From: Begonia masoniana
Taxonomy: Eukaryota; Streptophyta; Magnoliopsida; Cucurbitales; Begoniaceae
Assembly: GCA_022432975.1 (NCBI GenBank)
Contig: CM039511.1
Span: 20,920,557 to 20,984,556, forward strand
DNA length: 64,000 bases
Reading direction: 5' to 3'
Numbering within the stretch: the first letter of the stretch is position 1; each line of letters begins with the position of its first letter. Both the position numbers and the translations under genes were made by a program. Shown here piece by piece: positions 11,153-21,246 of this stretch. The notes beneath the pieces were generated by a model that was not told the origin of the DNA, ran no database searches, and was given only the letters and a program-made list of their open reading frames with translations.

Positions 11153-12540
11153 CCTTGTCCTTCCTATTCTATAAACCGCAATTTCACAAATCGTTCGGCA
11201 CTAACCACTGAGTTAAACTTCTAATCTTAACTCTTCATTGAATCTAACAATCCCCCTCACTTATCTCAAATGTTGCACGTGGACTTCTCTCAAGTTACTC
11301 AATGGTCTATATCTTTTCGTTCCTCCTAGTTGGGTCCTAAACATCCCACTTGGCTCCTGCACAATGATTCATCCAACAGCCTTCTGGTTTGCAATCTTGT
11401 TGCAGATAAGTTTACGCCCGTGATTCCAATCTCCTCTAACCTCAAATCTTACTCTTCTATTTTCCTCGTACACCGATGTTCCTACTTCCTTCTCGGAGGT
11501 AAGCCTCACACATTTAAATCACTATTCCCTCTACGGTCATACTAGTTACTTTAAACCTCGGTGCTAAACTTTTCTTTCAAATTGTTATCACTTTCGAGTT
11601 CTTAAGTCCTTCTTAGTTCCTAGGCTTTTTGTTTCATAACCTCCACTTTTGTTTCATAACCTCCACTCAACACTACCTCTACTACTCACCGATTACTCTT
11701 AACTTTACTACGTCTCTCCCTTATAGTAAGTCAGTCGAAATCTTTTTCACGAATTAACAATCGTCCTCAATTGACTAGTCCTTTCATACAATACTTAAGG
11801 TCGGTCAAACTTTGCATCTCGAGTATTACCTTTTGTATAACTTTGACCCTTTACTGTCTCGAATTTTGTTAATCTTCCAACCCCGAGTAAATACCCTTAT
11901 CTTCTTCATTGATGTGGGTCAATATGAACACCCCTATGTAATCGCGTCTTCAACGTTGAGTCGTTCTATCATCCCTTCAACAATCTACTTAAGCTAACTT
12001 CTGAGTGTCACCTTTGTCTAGGTTCTCCCAATTTCTCGTGGATTTAGGTTATTTAAATTCCTGCTATATTTTTCTTATCTACTTGTACGCACTAACGATA
12101 TCTTGACAATCTAGAACATTCTCTAGTAAGCCTTACATCTAAACTCCAAAGTTCTCCTCTATTGGTTTCATTCTAAACTCTAAGGGTCTGTCAATTAAGG
12201 TCTAGTTCCCATTTATTTAAACCTCACATTCCATAAGTTGTACCTCTCTTATGGAAATTGAATTTTTAAGTGCTCAATTCTCACGGTTATATCGGGTCAT
12301 GGGCTTTAACGCATAACCCTATCCTTCTTTTATTCGAAGTCTACGTTGTCCCCTCTCTATTCTTAAGCTTATTTCAACCTATTACTCAATTATCATCTCC
12401 AAACTTTTAACTCTATACTATATCTCTACTCTAATATCCTTCGCTCCATTAACTATCAAAATAAAACTATACCTGAAACAGCTGAAGGTTGGGCAGTTTC
12501 CTCTTCTCCAGTCAGGGCAAGTATCTTCGGTGCAACATTT
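11153..12540 (-). other. Degenerate internal region of element F, right part
   Basis: Directly downstream (minus strand) of the gag remnant, a few residues resemble the gag-protease linker (ALTGEEETAQPSAVSG, about 12520-12475). A broken match to the FDSGA protease start follows. After that every frame is closed and no RT, RNase H or integrase is recognisable. Confidence 0.6.
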
Positions 12541-12932
12541 TCCTAATCCCCGCCCGATCGGTCTTTGCCTGGCTTCGGGAAATCCTTGACATAGTGGCCA
12601 ACCACTCCACATCGAAAACACTTACATGTGCCTAACCTACAATTGCCATAGTGTTCCTTCTGGCACTCAGGACACAGAGGTCTCCGAGAAGTTCCTCGTA
12701 CGCGCTTTCGTCGGCTTGATTTGATTTCTTCCTTGCCCACCCTCTTCGTGTCGTGGTTATTGGGAGTGACTAGTCCTTGGATCCTAGGGTTTTCTCGGTT
12801 CGTCAACATCCTAAGCTGACGAGATTGCCTATCTATAAGCTGCGCTTGACGGTCAATGAGTTGGGATTGTTATGCAATGACACCCCTCAATAGGTCTATG
12901 GTGTCGTCCATAGCGTCTCTACCTCGGACCAT
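12541..12932 (-). pseudogene. Ty3/gypsy gag remnant of element F
   Basis: Starts at the ATG at 12932 (minus), reads MVRGRDAMDDTIDLL, then an in-frame stop within the first 25 codons. The frame continues into a basic stretch (RRKRVRG) and a zinc-knuckle region. The knuckle CFRCGVVGHYVKDF has CxxCx4H but Phe in place of the fourth ligand Cys. The usual ~350-residue capsid part is absent: the start region joins the nucleocapsid part after about 60 codons, so gag is internally deleted. The start MVRG matches the gag start of element A (MVRGQQREN), which supports common descent. The primer-binding site is about 145 bp upstream. Confidence 0.82.
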
Positions 12933-13076
12933 TTTATAGCTCCTATAAAATCAAACAATATAATTCTAAGAAATTAAAATCAATTAAACTTATAAACATA
13001 CTTATAGTTGAGGCAGGAAGTCCGCGTAGTGACTATGCAGTCGAGCAATCTATAGAACCATTTTTAAAACCCGGGG

Positions 13077-13088
13077 GCTCTGATACCA
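13077..13088 (-). other. Primer-binding site of element F
   Basis: GCTCTGATACCA on the plus strand is the reverse complement of TGGTATCAGAGC, four bases from the LTR end at 13093. It fixes the element's orientation as minus. Confidence 0.88.
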
Positions 13089-13339
13089 TAACTGTAGCGA
13101 CCCTAACACCGTACCCTTATTTCCCGTATTATGTTTTTCTTATCCTTATAAACTTCGTAAAGTTTGAACGGAAAACAAATTATTAAAATCGTTTAGAACA
13201 TATTTAGAAACCATTTAAATAAAACCATTGAAAACTTACAAAACAATTTGAAACAATTGAATAAAACAATTAAAAGAAATTATATTTAAAACATAAAAAC
13301 AATCGGCTGAGGAAAGAAGGGCATAAGGGACTTTTGTCC

Positions 13340-13595
13340 CAAAAATGTGACGGGCGATTTATCGCCCAAAACAGGCGATCGATAGCCTATCATGAAAATA
13401 GGAGGGGCGAACAATCGCCCCTCTTTGTGGCCATCGATTGCCCCGCGATCGATGGTCAGGCAATCGATCGCCCCTTTTTGGGCGATCGGTCGCCACACTC
13501 TCTAGATTTTTCCAGAGAGTGCGAACCTTTAGGGCGATCGATCTCCTCCTTAGGAGATCGATCGCCACCCTCCCTGGAATGCAAAAATTCCAGAG
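13340..13595. repeat. GC-rich island of GCGATCGATCGC palindromes in LTR F
   Basis: Multiple copies of GGGCGATYGATCGCC-like palindromic words (for example GGCGATCGATAGCC, GGGCGATCGATCTCC and its complement) within otherwise AT-rich sequence. Local inverted repeats are obvious. The island lies beyond exon 3 in element orientation. Confidence 0.8.
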
Positions 13596-14469
13596 AGTTG
13601 CCTCTCTTAATTCTTTCTTTCTTTCCTCTTCCCCAGCACACATTTCTCCTCACATATACTCCTTAAACTTCAACCTAAATCACTCCATAAGCGTGTAACA
13701 TACAATAGCTCAAACCTCACCCCTTTTCACATTTCGTCGCTCACCTAATAAACGACTCAAAACACATTTAAAACATAACCCGATTTCATAAAAACGAACT
13801 GCGTGGTTCAGTTTAAAAACTAAACATTTACTCCTGTTAAAAATCACCAAGCAGTTCATCAACAAATTAAAATAGCGGTTTAACAAAGCATTTCATAAAA
13901 CAAGTTTACCAAAACGTTTAAGACATCAAAACATAAACCTATCCACTAGTCCAGATCCAAACATCCTATAATGTTCTATCTGTACAAATATTTTACCTAA
14001 CATTTTCTTCCCCACGGGTCATGAAACGCCTCGACTGCGCCAGCACACCCCCGCGAGCCATCCTCCGTCAACTGCATCACTCCTCGGGTGGAGGGATCTC
14101 ATCCTCACCTATATCCTGATCACCTACACCATACAGACAATCTATGAGCTAAAAGCTCTGTAAGTTTCGTAAATGCAATACATGCTGTGCGTATGAGTTT
14201 CAGAAATCATGCAACATTTTATTATCATTACGTCACATACATATTATGTAACGCCTCGAACCCTCCCCGGCTCAGTGTGTCACAATCCAAACCAATCCTG
14301 TGTTTAAAACGATGTTAAAAATGATTTTCGTAAATTTTTTGACTCGATTTTTGGGTTTTTCGAACCCTCGATTTTTGTTGGAAAACGTGCCAAAATATGT
14401 TTAAAATATGTCGGAAAAAGTCGGGTTAAAACAAAGTAGAAATAGCATTTTTTTTTCAAATTTTTTTTT

Positions 14470-14660
14470 TTAAAACCTGCTGGTCGCGCGCGCGCCCGGG
14501 CAGCGCGCCCCGCGCGCTATGTGTGCTTCGCGCACGCTGGGCGCGCCCCGTGCGTGCCCAACCGCGATCGCTCGTGATTTTGGCCCGATCGATCGGGCTC
14601 GCTCAGGTTATTTTCACCAAAACCCCAGACGCGATCGATCGTGACCCATGCCCGATCGAT
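14470..14660. repeat. GC-rich island with GATCGATCG palindromes in LTR E
   Basis: Begins with an alternating GCGCGCGC/GCGCGCCC stretch, followed by repeated CCCGATCGATCG and CGCGATCGATCG words. It sits downstream of exon 3 in element orientation, like the islands in LTRs F and I. Confidence 0.8.
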
Positions 14661-15698
14661 CGAGTCGGCTCGGGTATTTTCGGCCAAAAACGTCCCAAAA
14701 CACCCCATTTTGACTTTTCTTGACTTTCCCGACCTTTCTACACTTTTCTACAAGCCCGACCCTTCCAAAAAACCCAAAATTTTTACCATACACTCCCGAC
14801 ACATAAATCTTCCAATCCCGTAAATTTTGTGGAAAACTGACGTCAAACGGATAATTAAAAAATAGCAAACATAACCTGACGTTAATTGTTTTAAAACCAA
14901 AACAGGCGGCGTAACGCCTAAATTTCTTTAAACCGAAACCTGAAACCAAAACACGAAAATATATGTTTTCAACTTCCCAAATACGACAACCATTAAACAC
15001 AATACCCCCAACTCAAAAACATTAAAATACATTACGAAAACATTTTTTTTTTGTAAATATTCGTACTTAACACCCAATATATCGAAGTTGTTTTAAACAA
15101 AAATCCTTACAAAACTCTTACCAAACTATCTACAACATTCCCACAAAATACCCGAAGAAAGATAGTGGTCCAGACGCCCCGACAATAGCTTGCACCGGCA
15201 CACTCCGTACTCCTCCGACTGCGCCTAATCCTGGGATGTCTCATCTACCTCACCTGAAAAATGCCCGTCACCTACACCATAGAACACGCACACACACGTA
15301 AGCTTACGCTTAGCAAGTAGGGGATGTAAATGCCACAACACAATGCAATCAACCTAACACATGCAGTTTCTACCACTCAGTTGTACTTATTTGCTGTTCG
15401 TTGTTGTTCATTACTTTAATTGTTTCATGAGCCGTGTGATTTGAGTAGGCACACATCCCATCACCGTTTAGGACGGCCAAACTCAAAATCACCAGAGCAA
15501 GACCAGACAGCTCTCATCCCATAACCGTCTGGGATGGCCATGCATAATCTCACTCGTGGATCATAGAATCCTATAACCGTCTAGGAATTCATACTTACGA
15601 CATTTACGTATTTTAGCCAATCATCCTTCATAGAATTCCCTTCGGGGTGCTACTACCAACACCGTATCCCAACAAGGCACACTAATCTGGATTGCATT

Positions 15699-15816
15699 GC
15701 CACGTGGGTCCCCGTAGGGCCGTACACGTGCTCACTGCTGCCACGTGGGTCCCCGTAGGGCCGTACACGTGCGCACTGCTGCCACGTGGGTCCCCGTAGG
15801 GCCGTACACGTGCGCA
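15699..15816. repeat. 41-bp tandem repeat, three copies, with CACGTG boxes
   Basis: Units start at 15699, 15740 and 15781. Each holds CCACGTGG and TACACGTGC, that is two G-box cores per unit. It lies in the second intron of LTR E. Confidence 0.9.
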
Positions 15817-18716
15817 CATAATCTTCCCTCTCTACTCACAATGCCAAACAATGCAACCACTCATCTCTAGCGTAGCGTACTATACCTCACGATGCATGTT
15901 TCAACAAAGATATGCAATACAACACGAAACAAAACAACGAAATAAACAAACAAACAAATAATTCCCTACCGTTCCATGGTGTAGGCCCGAAGGCAAAACG
16001 AAGGTATTCCACTACTTACCTGGTTGCTCGATACTTTCTCGTTCACTTCGTCCAACTAAATCACACGCTCGATTATCTAACAAATAACGAAAACTTAATT
16101 AGTAACAAACTAAGGGATTCTAAAACTCAACTAAAGTAAACTAACCCTCACTTGTTAACCTAAAACTAACCAACACACAAACAATCTCATACTTACATAC
16201 ATAAACTCGATTTTTACTCAAAATTAACCGTCAAAGTTTTTCAACGGATTTCGACGTGCCACCCCAATTCGGAAACCTCTACATGTCTACTATCCATTGA
16301 GCCACTCAAATTAACCAAATAAACCACTTAGCCAACCCAAAATTGCAGCCAACAGAATCGGCCATTAAGTTTCCAAAACTTGTTTTTATGTAACTTCTAT
16401 CCAATCCTTAATTTAATCACTCAAACAACCTAAATCATCCATTCAACAACTAAACCAACCAATTTGGAGAAAAAACAAGAATTTAAACTCAAATTTTTGG
16501 ATTCCATGGTTAGGGTTTTCCAAACCCTAACCAAACTCTTCCAAAACACCATCAAACTACTAAAAATCAACACCTAATCGTAATAAACCAAAAACCCACT
16601 TAATTTTACCTTAAAAACCCTTGAAATCACTTGATGGAATGAAGCTTGGAAGAGCTTCAATGGCAGCCCTTGGCGTGAGAGAGAGAGAGGGAAGGAAGAA
16701 GGAGGTTTAATAAAAAATCCCTCCACTTTACATTTTTATAAAAACCATTTCTTCTATTTTCTTTTTCCTCCACATAATTCTTTAAAATTTCAATTTAACC
16801 CTCCACTAATCTCCTTTGACTTCCAACGTGAATGAAGTCTTCCCTCTCCATTTTCCTTCATTTAATTTCATTAGTTTTCCTTTACACATTTCCTATTGAT
16901 CCATGTGTTCATTGACTTTTCAAAGTGTTTGGTTTGAAATTTTCAACTTCTCCATTCACTTTAATTCCAACGTGAACCACTCATTTAATCCCTTATTTTT
17001 TATTCAATTTTTATCATAAACTCTTCTTTTCTATTGGTTGTTAGCTACTTTTGACTTTCAACTCACTTTATGTTGAATTGTCAAACCCTTTTTGTTTTCT
17101 CTCCTCATTCATTACACTTCAATGAATAACATCAACTTGTATAATTCAAATCTCTACTTAGCATAATCTAGGCTACGCACGTAATAGGAAATTTCTGGGT
17201 GTTACATATTGTCACCTAAATGGAAAGAATTCATCCCGCGGTCGGACAACCCTTTCTATCTAGCAGAGGGGGGTACATGCTCACATAAACAACAGTCATG
17301 CCTGAGCCCCACCTCGCGTGACCAGATAACAGATTACGTAGATTCATTTAGTTTCAGGCGATGTGGTATTGTGACAGACCCCTTTGTGCCTACACAATAG
17401 ATCAATAGCCCCCTTTCAGGCCACATCACTTTTCATGAAAACATCGTGTGGAAGTTCATTTTCTATGCCCATTTAAAAACCATGATGCATGAACACGTGC
17501 ATAACATAACATTCAACATATGTACCATCTAGACAATAAAAAGCATAATCTATATAGAACATATATACCATCAAGACAATAACATACATAACCTATATAA
17601 GAACTAATCTTAACTACCCAACCGAAGCATATAAACAAACAATTCACCAATAATCCTCGACGCGACATCGACGTACGGTGTAGGCCAATCGGCCCTAGTA
17701 AGTCACGAGAACTTACCTATCGTTCGTAGCGCACTGAGCTCCGTCCACGAGCGTTGTTCGTCTGGGGCAAAACACAACAGTTGTCGTTAAAACGAGATTA
17801 AACCGTTTAACGTCCAAATTTAACGAAACCTTAACTAAGGAAATTTTTCCTAAAATTCTAACTTAGCTTAACGAGACATTTTTATCCAACAATTAACACT
17901 CGATACCTCGAAATCACCATTAACGAGTTTTCCCCCAAAACTCAAAAATTTGTCAAATCTCTAACATTCGTCCTAAATCGATTAACTTCATCCAATAACG
18001 CTCAATACGTTCATCATATTCACAACTACGACAACCTATCAATTTCAAACCCTAAATCGCATTTTTTACAAAACCCTAAACGAAACCCTAACCGTTGAAC
18101 TTCGTGAAAACCAAAATATAACGCTCTAAAACCATAGATTCATACCTAGGGTTGCGAGAGGAGGAGAAAACACGACGAAAACGAGACGATCGGAGGACGA
18201 ATCATCGACAGAGAGGGAGAACGTCGTTGAGAGGAGAAGGAGAAGTCGCCTGGAGAAGAAGGAGATTGTGAAGCAGAGAAGGAATGAGGGAGAAAGAGAG
18301 ATTTGTGAGTTTTAATTAAAATTGGACATGGTAAATTACTATTTTGCCCTTCCTTTGATTTTCTATTTCTTTCGTCCTTTGTTTCATTATTTAACCGACG
18401 ATTCGATTTCTCCAAATTTCCTTATTTCGCCAATAACTCCAACTTATTACAAGGGTTCCATTAAAACTGTCAGTTCACAATTCGGACCTCGTTTACTATT
18501 TTTACCAAAGTATCCTTTACATTACGATAAACGTAATTCTCATAAAATTAGCGTTAAACTCCTAAAATTTCCAAAGTTTTCTTAAAATTCTTATTAATTA
18601 TTAGGATTGTAATAACACTTTCTTTTCGCAAAATAGACTTGATTTGACATAATTACAAAAATACCATTCATATGCGAAAAATTGAAAACCCTTAGAAAAT
18701 CGGGTGTTACAGTAAC

Positions 18717-20707
18717 ACCTGGTTCTATTGAACCAATTTATTTTATCAACTAATGGTTTACGTTTTATGGAAGAAATTGGGAGAAATAGTGGTTAGGTTA
18801 AAGTGTGACTAGGCAAGGGCACAATTGTAATTGAGGATTTATTTGAGAATGCTGTGAGTGAGTGTTGGATTCGGGTTTTGTGATAAATCGGGGAATACTC
18901 GAAGAACAGAGCTCCCAACTATCTTCCTTAGATTTCTGGATGGTTTAGAATGAAGTTTAGAGAAGATTTAATTAATACTCTGTCTATGGTTCTAGGTTTG
19001 AGCAAACTCCCGAAGTAGCTTACAACCAAACATTTTCCAGGAGACCAGGTAAGTAGAGTATGTGTGTGCCTTCGAGCCTACATCACAAAACAGTAGGATA
19101 TATGTATGTTTGTATGATTTTTAGTTTGGCATATATCATGTTTTTGAAAGAATACGAAAATGCATTTACATATATAATGGCATGGTAAGGCATGAGCAGA
19201 TTGGATCAGATTAACTATTAAGGGAATTAATCCGCCCCTTAATCGAGATAGAAGATATTTATACTTTGAAAAAAATGATCCACTTCCCATCGAACAGGGG
19301 GATCAAGAACAGCTATTAAGGGAACTAATCCGCCCCTTAATCGAGTTAGAGGATGCATGCTTTGGGAAAATTGATCTGTTTTCCATTGAACATGGGGATC
19401 AACAGGGAACGAACATAAATACAACATAAACTATGAGAGTAGAAACAGCATGAATAGGGTTTATGTTTTAGCATTTCATTTCATTATTGTTCTACTTATT
19501 TAGCATTAGGCTAATAGATGAGTTTTGTGATATAGGTGCTGAGGTGACTACAGGTGAATTCTCTGAGTATAATGAAGAAGAGGCGCAGTTGGTGGAGCGC
19601 ATCCATGCCACGATCTAGTGCACTGATGAGGCGGTTTTACCAATGGTAGTATGTGTGGAACTTAGTGGACAAATGTTTAGCTAATGTGTGCTGAGAATCT
19701 TAATAGCAGTGGAAGTTTTAATGTTTTTTATTCGTTTTGAAATTATTCTGGGTATGAAACATGGTCGATTCTAACTATAGTTTTTTCTGGATTTGAGTAA
19801 GAAATGGATTTAAGTTGTTTTGAATGATTGCTGTCAAAATTTGTAAGTCCTCTTAGTAGTCAGAATCGTCCACTGATTAGTGCATAATCGGTTAAAGTAA
19901 TGTTTAGTTGTTGGGAATGTTGTCTAGAGTTGTGGATGAATTATCGTCCAAAGTCGTGGACGAGAACATCGTCCAAAGTTGTAAGTGAAAACAGTCATCT
20001 GTTCTATGGACAAAATAGTCGTCCAAAGTTGTCGTCCATTCTGCGGGCGAAAACAGTCATCCAAAGTCGTCAGGTAATTCGAAGGTAAAATAGTCATCCA
20101 AAGTAAGTAGTCACGTGGACTGTGGACGATAAAGTCATGTGGTCCGTGGTCGATAAATTTAAGTAAGTCTGTGGACGAAAATCCGTAGAATTATCCGTGG
20201 ACGGTGGGTTTATGTAACCCGTGGACGATGAAGTCACGTGGATCAGGGACGTTAAAGTCACGTGGTCTGTGGACGATAAGTCTAAGTAAGACTGTGGACA
20301 ATAATCCGTAGACAATAAGTCTATGTAGCCGTGGACGACGACGAACAGTTGTCGTCCAGAGTCGCGTCTTCTAAAGTCGCTTATCCAAAGTTTGTCGTCT
20401 AAAGTCGTAGACGAATACGTCGTCCAAGGTTGTGGACGACAGACTCTGTGGGCGCCAGATCGCCCAGTAGAGTGGAACTGGCTGTAGTTGTCGCAGAGAT
20501 GTTTTGAATGATTTTATATTTAAAGATTTGTTAGTTTGTTTTCGTAATGACTCTGTTTTACGTAAATGTCTTCCACTAAAATATTTTAATCGTTTAAATG
20601 ACAATGTTTTATATCGATGGATAAAGTTTTAAATTTTTTTCAGAATTTCCTAGTTCAGTTTAGTGAGTGTGAGTAGTGAACCGGGTTGTTTAGCTCGGGG
20701 CGTTACA
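18717..20707 (+). mobile_element. 3' LTR of gypsy element B, second part
   Basis: Continues the LTR that begins TGTAAC at 8374-8379. GTAAC at 18712-18716 is the TSD copy of element F, and ACCTGGTTC follows. Ends CTCGGGGCGTTACA at 20707, giving about 2.0 kb in all. It has exon 2 (18996-19048, 53 nt, ending GAGACCAG/GTAAGT) and acceptor TATAG/GTGCTG at 19535. Stem arms 19077-19091 and 19522-19536 pair at 14 of 15 positions. Exon 1 seems deleted relative to LTR C. The matching 5' LTR is absent. Confidence 0.85.
19900..20460. repeat. Irregular repeats of GTCGTCCAAAGT and GTGGACGATAA words
   Basis: Dozens of diverged copies of CGTCCAAAGT, GTGGACGAT and GTCACGTGG make up the repeat island of LTR B, downstream of exon 3. 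The same vocabulary fills the island of LTR A, so these two LTR families share it. Confidence 0.85.
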
Positions 20708-21109
20708 TATGACGCGCTCTTTGGATTTCAAATTCTTAAACCTGATAAGGGTATTTGTCAGGACCCGATTCCTCCCAGTACCGAATCCTGATAGGTGAAA
20801 CGGATTCCCGAGATGGGAAGCTTCCAAAAGCAACCTATAACAAAATATACATTATCTAAGTGAAAATTTCTGAACGACATACATCATCAATTTTTTACAT
20901 GGCATCCCAAACTAGGATATCATCAAAACATCCATAAACAACATACATTTCCGTAAAAATCATTTCATACATTGAAACAATTTACATGATATCATCATTC
21001 TACATCATCAATACACATCACAGAGTATTCTAGCAGAAATAAATAAAATATAAAATACATATAAGTCACTACTTTTGACTTTCCAAACCCAAAGACCATT
21101 AACCGTCAT
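20708..21109. other. Unassigned sequence between two gypsy elements
   Basis: No gene. TGTCAGGACCCGATTCC at 20756 resembles the start of another LTR, but no partner end could be established. Confidence 0.4.
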
Positions 21110-21238
21110 TGTAACAACCAGCACTTTGATTGGGTATTTTATCCCGGGGTTATTTATGGTGTGGTTTATGGGATAAGGAGATTACAAAAGAAAAGTAGGT
21201 TTAACGGTAAGATTTGTAAATAAAGTGATTTGGATCGA

Positions 21239-21246
21239 TATAAATA
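21239..21246 (+). promoter_or_regulatory. Predicted TATA box of LTR A
   Basis: TATAAATA, 129 bases into the LTR and about 120 bases before the first donor. The same box occurs in the 3' LTR at 30569-30576. It implies a very short U3 and a very long R-U5. Confidence 0.6.

Larger units (their letters stand above)
14247..17206 (-). mobile_element. Solo LTR 'E' (2960 bp)
   Basis: TGTAACGCCTCGA at 14247 and CTGGGTGTTACA ending at 17206. Flanks are TATTA (14242-14246) and TATTG (17207-17211), a TSD with one mismatch. The sequence of LTR F resumes directly after it, which confirms the insertion. Minus-strand plan: first donor near 16610 (AAG/GTAAAA), second donor near 16020 (CCAG/GTAAGT), acceptor near 15271. 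Stem arms 15971-15985 and 15271-15285 pair over 15 nt with one G-U. Confidence 0.88.
8380..18711 (-). mobile_element. Nested minus-strand Ty3/gypsy element F
   Basis: TSD GTAAC is present on both sides (8375-8379 and 18712-18716), with TG at 8380 and ...GGGTGTTACA ending at 18711. It is inserted six bases into the 3' LTR of gypsy element B. On the minus strand it has a 5' LTR (18711-13093), primer-binding site (13088-13077), gag remnant (12932-12541) and degenerate internal sequence. Its 3' LTR is reduced to 19 bases (8380-8398). It carries two younger solo LTRs (D and E). No pol domain survives, so it is either deeply decayed or was a non-autonomous element. Confidence 0.88.
13093..18711 (-). 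mobile_element. 5' LTR of element F, split by solo LTR E
   Basis: Runs from TGTAGCGACCC (13093) to CGGGTGTTACA (18711). Net length is about 2.65 kb once LTR E and one TSD copy (14247-17211) are removed. Minus-strand plan: exon 1 ends CAACCCTAG/GTATG near 18150, second donor GATAG/GTAAGT near 17730, acceptor GGTGTAG/GTGATC near 14123. Stem arms 17673-17684 and 14123-14134 pair over 12 nt with one G-U. The part around 14123 matches LTR G, including the identical exon-3 tail GEDEIPPPEE and stop. Confidence 0.87.

Noticed and set aside
13286..13698. Overlapping open frames with many Arg/Asp
   Set aside because: Produced by the GATCGATC palindrome island in all frames; no domain.
17357..17380. 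GCGATGTGGTATTGTGACAG resembling the Cassandra-like LTR end at 738-757
   Set aside because: About 18 bases alone, in the interior of LTR F with no 5S sequence nearby; too short to call a second copy.
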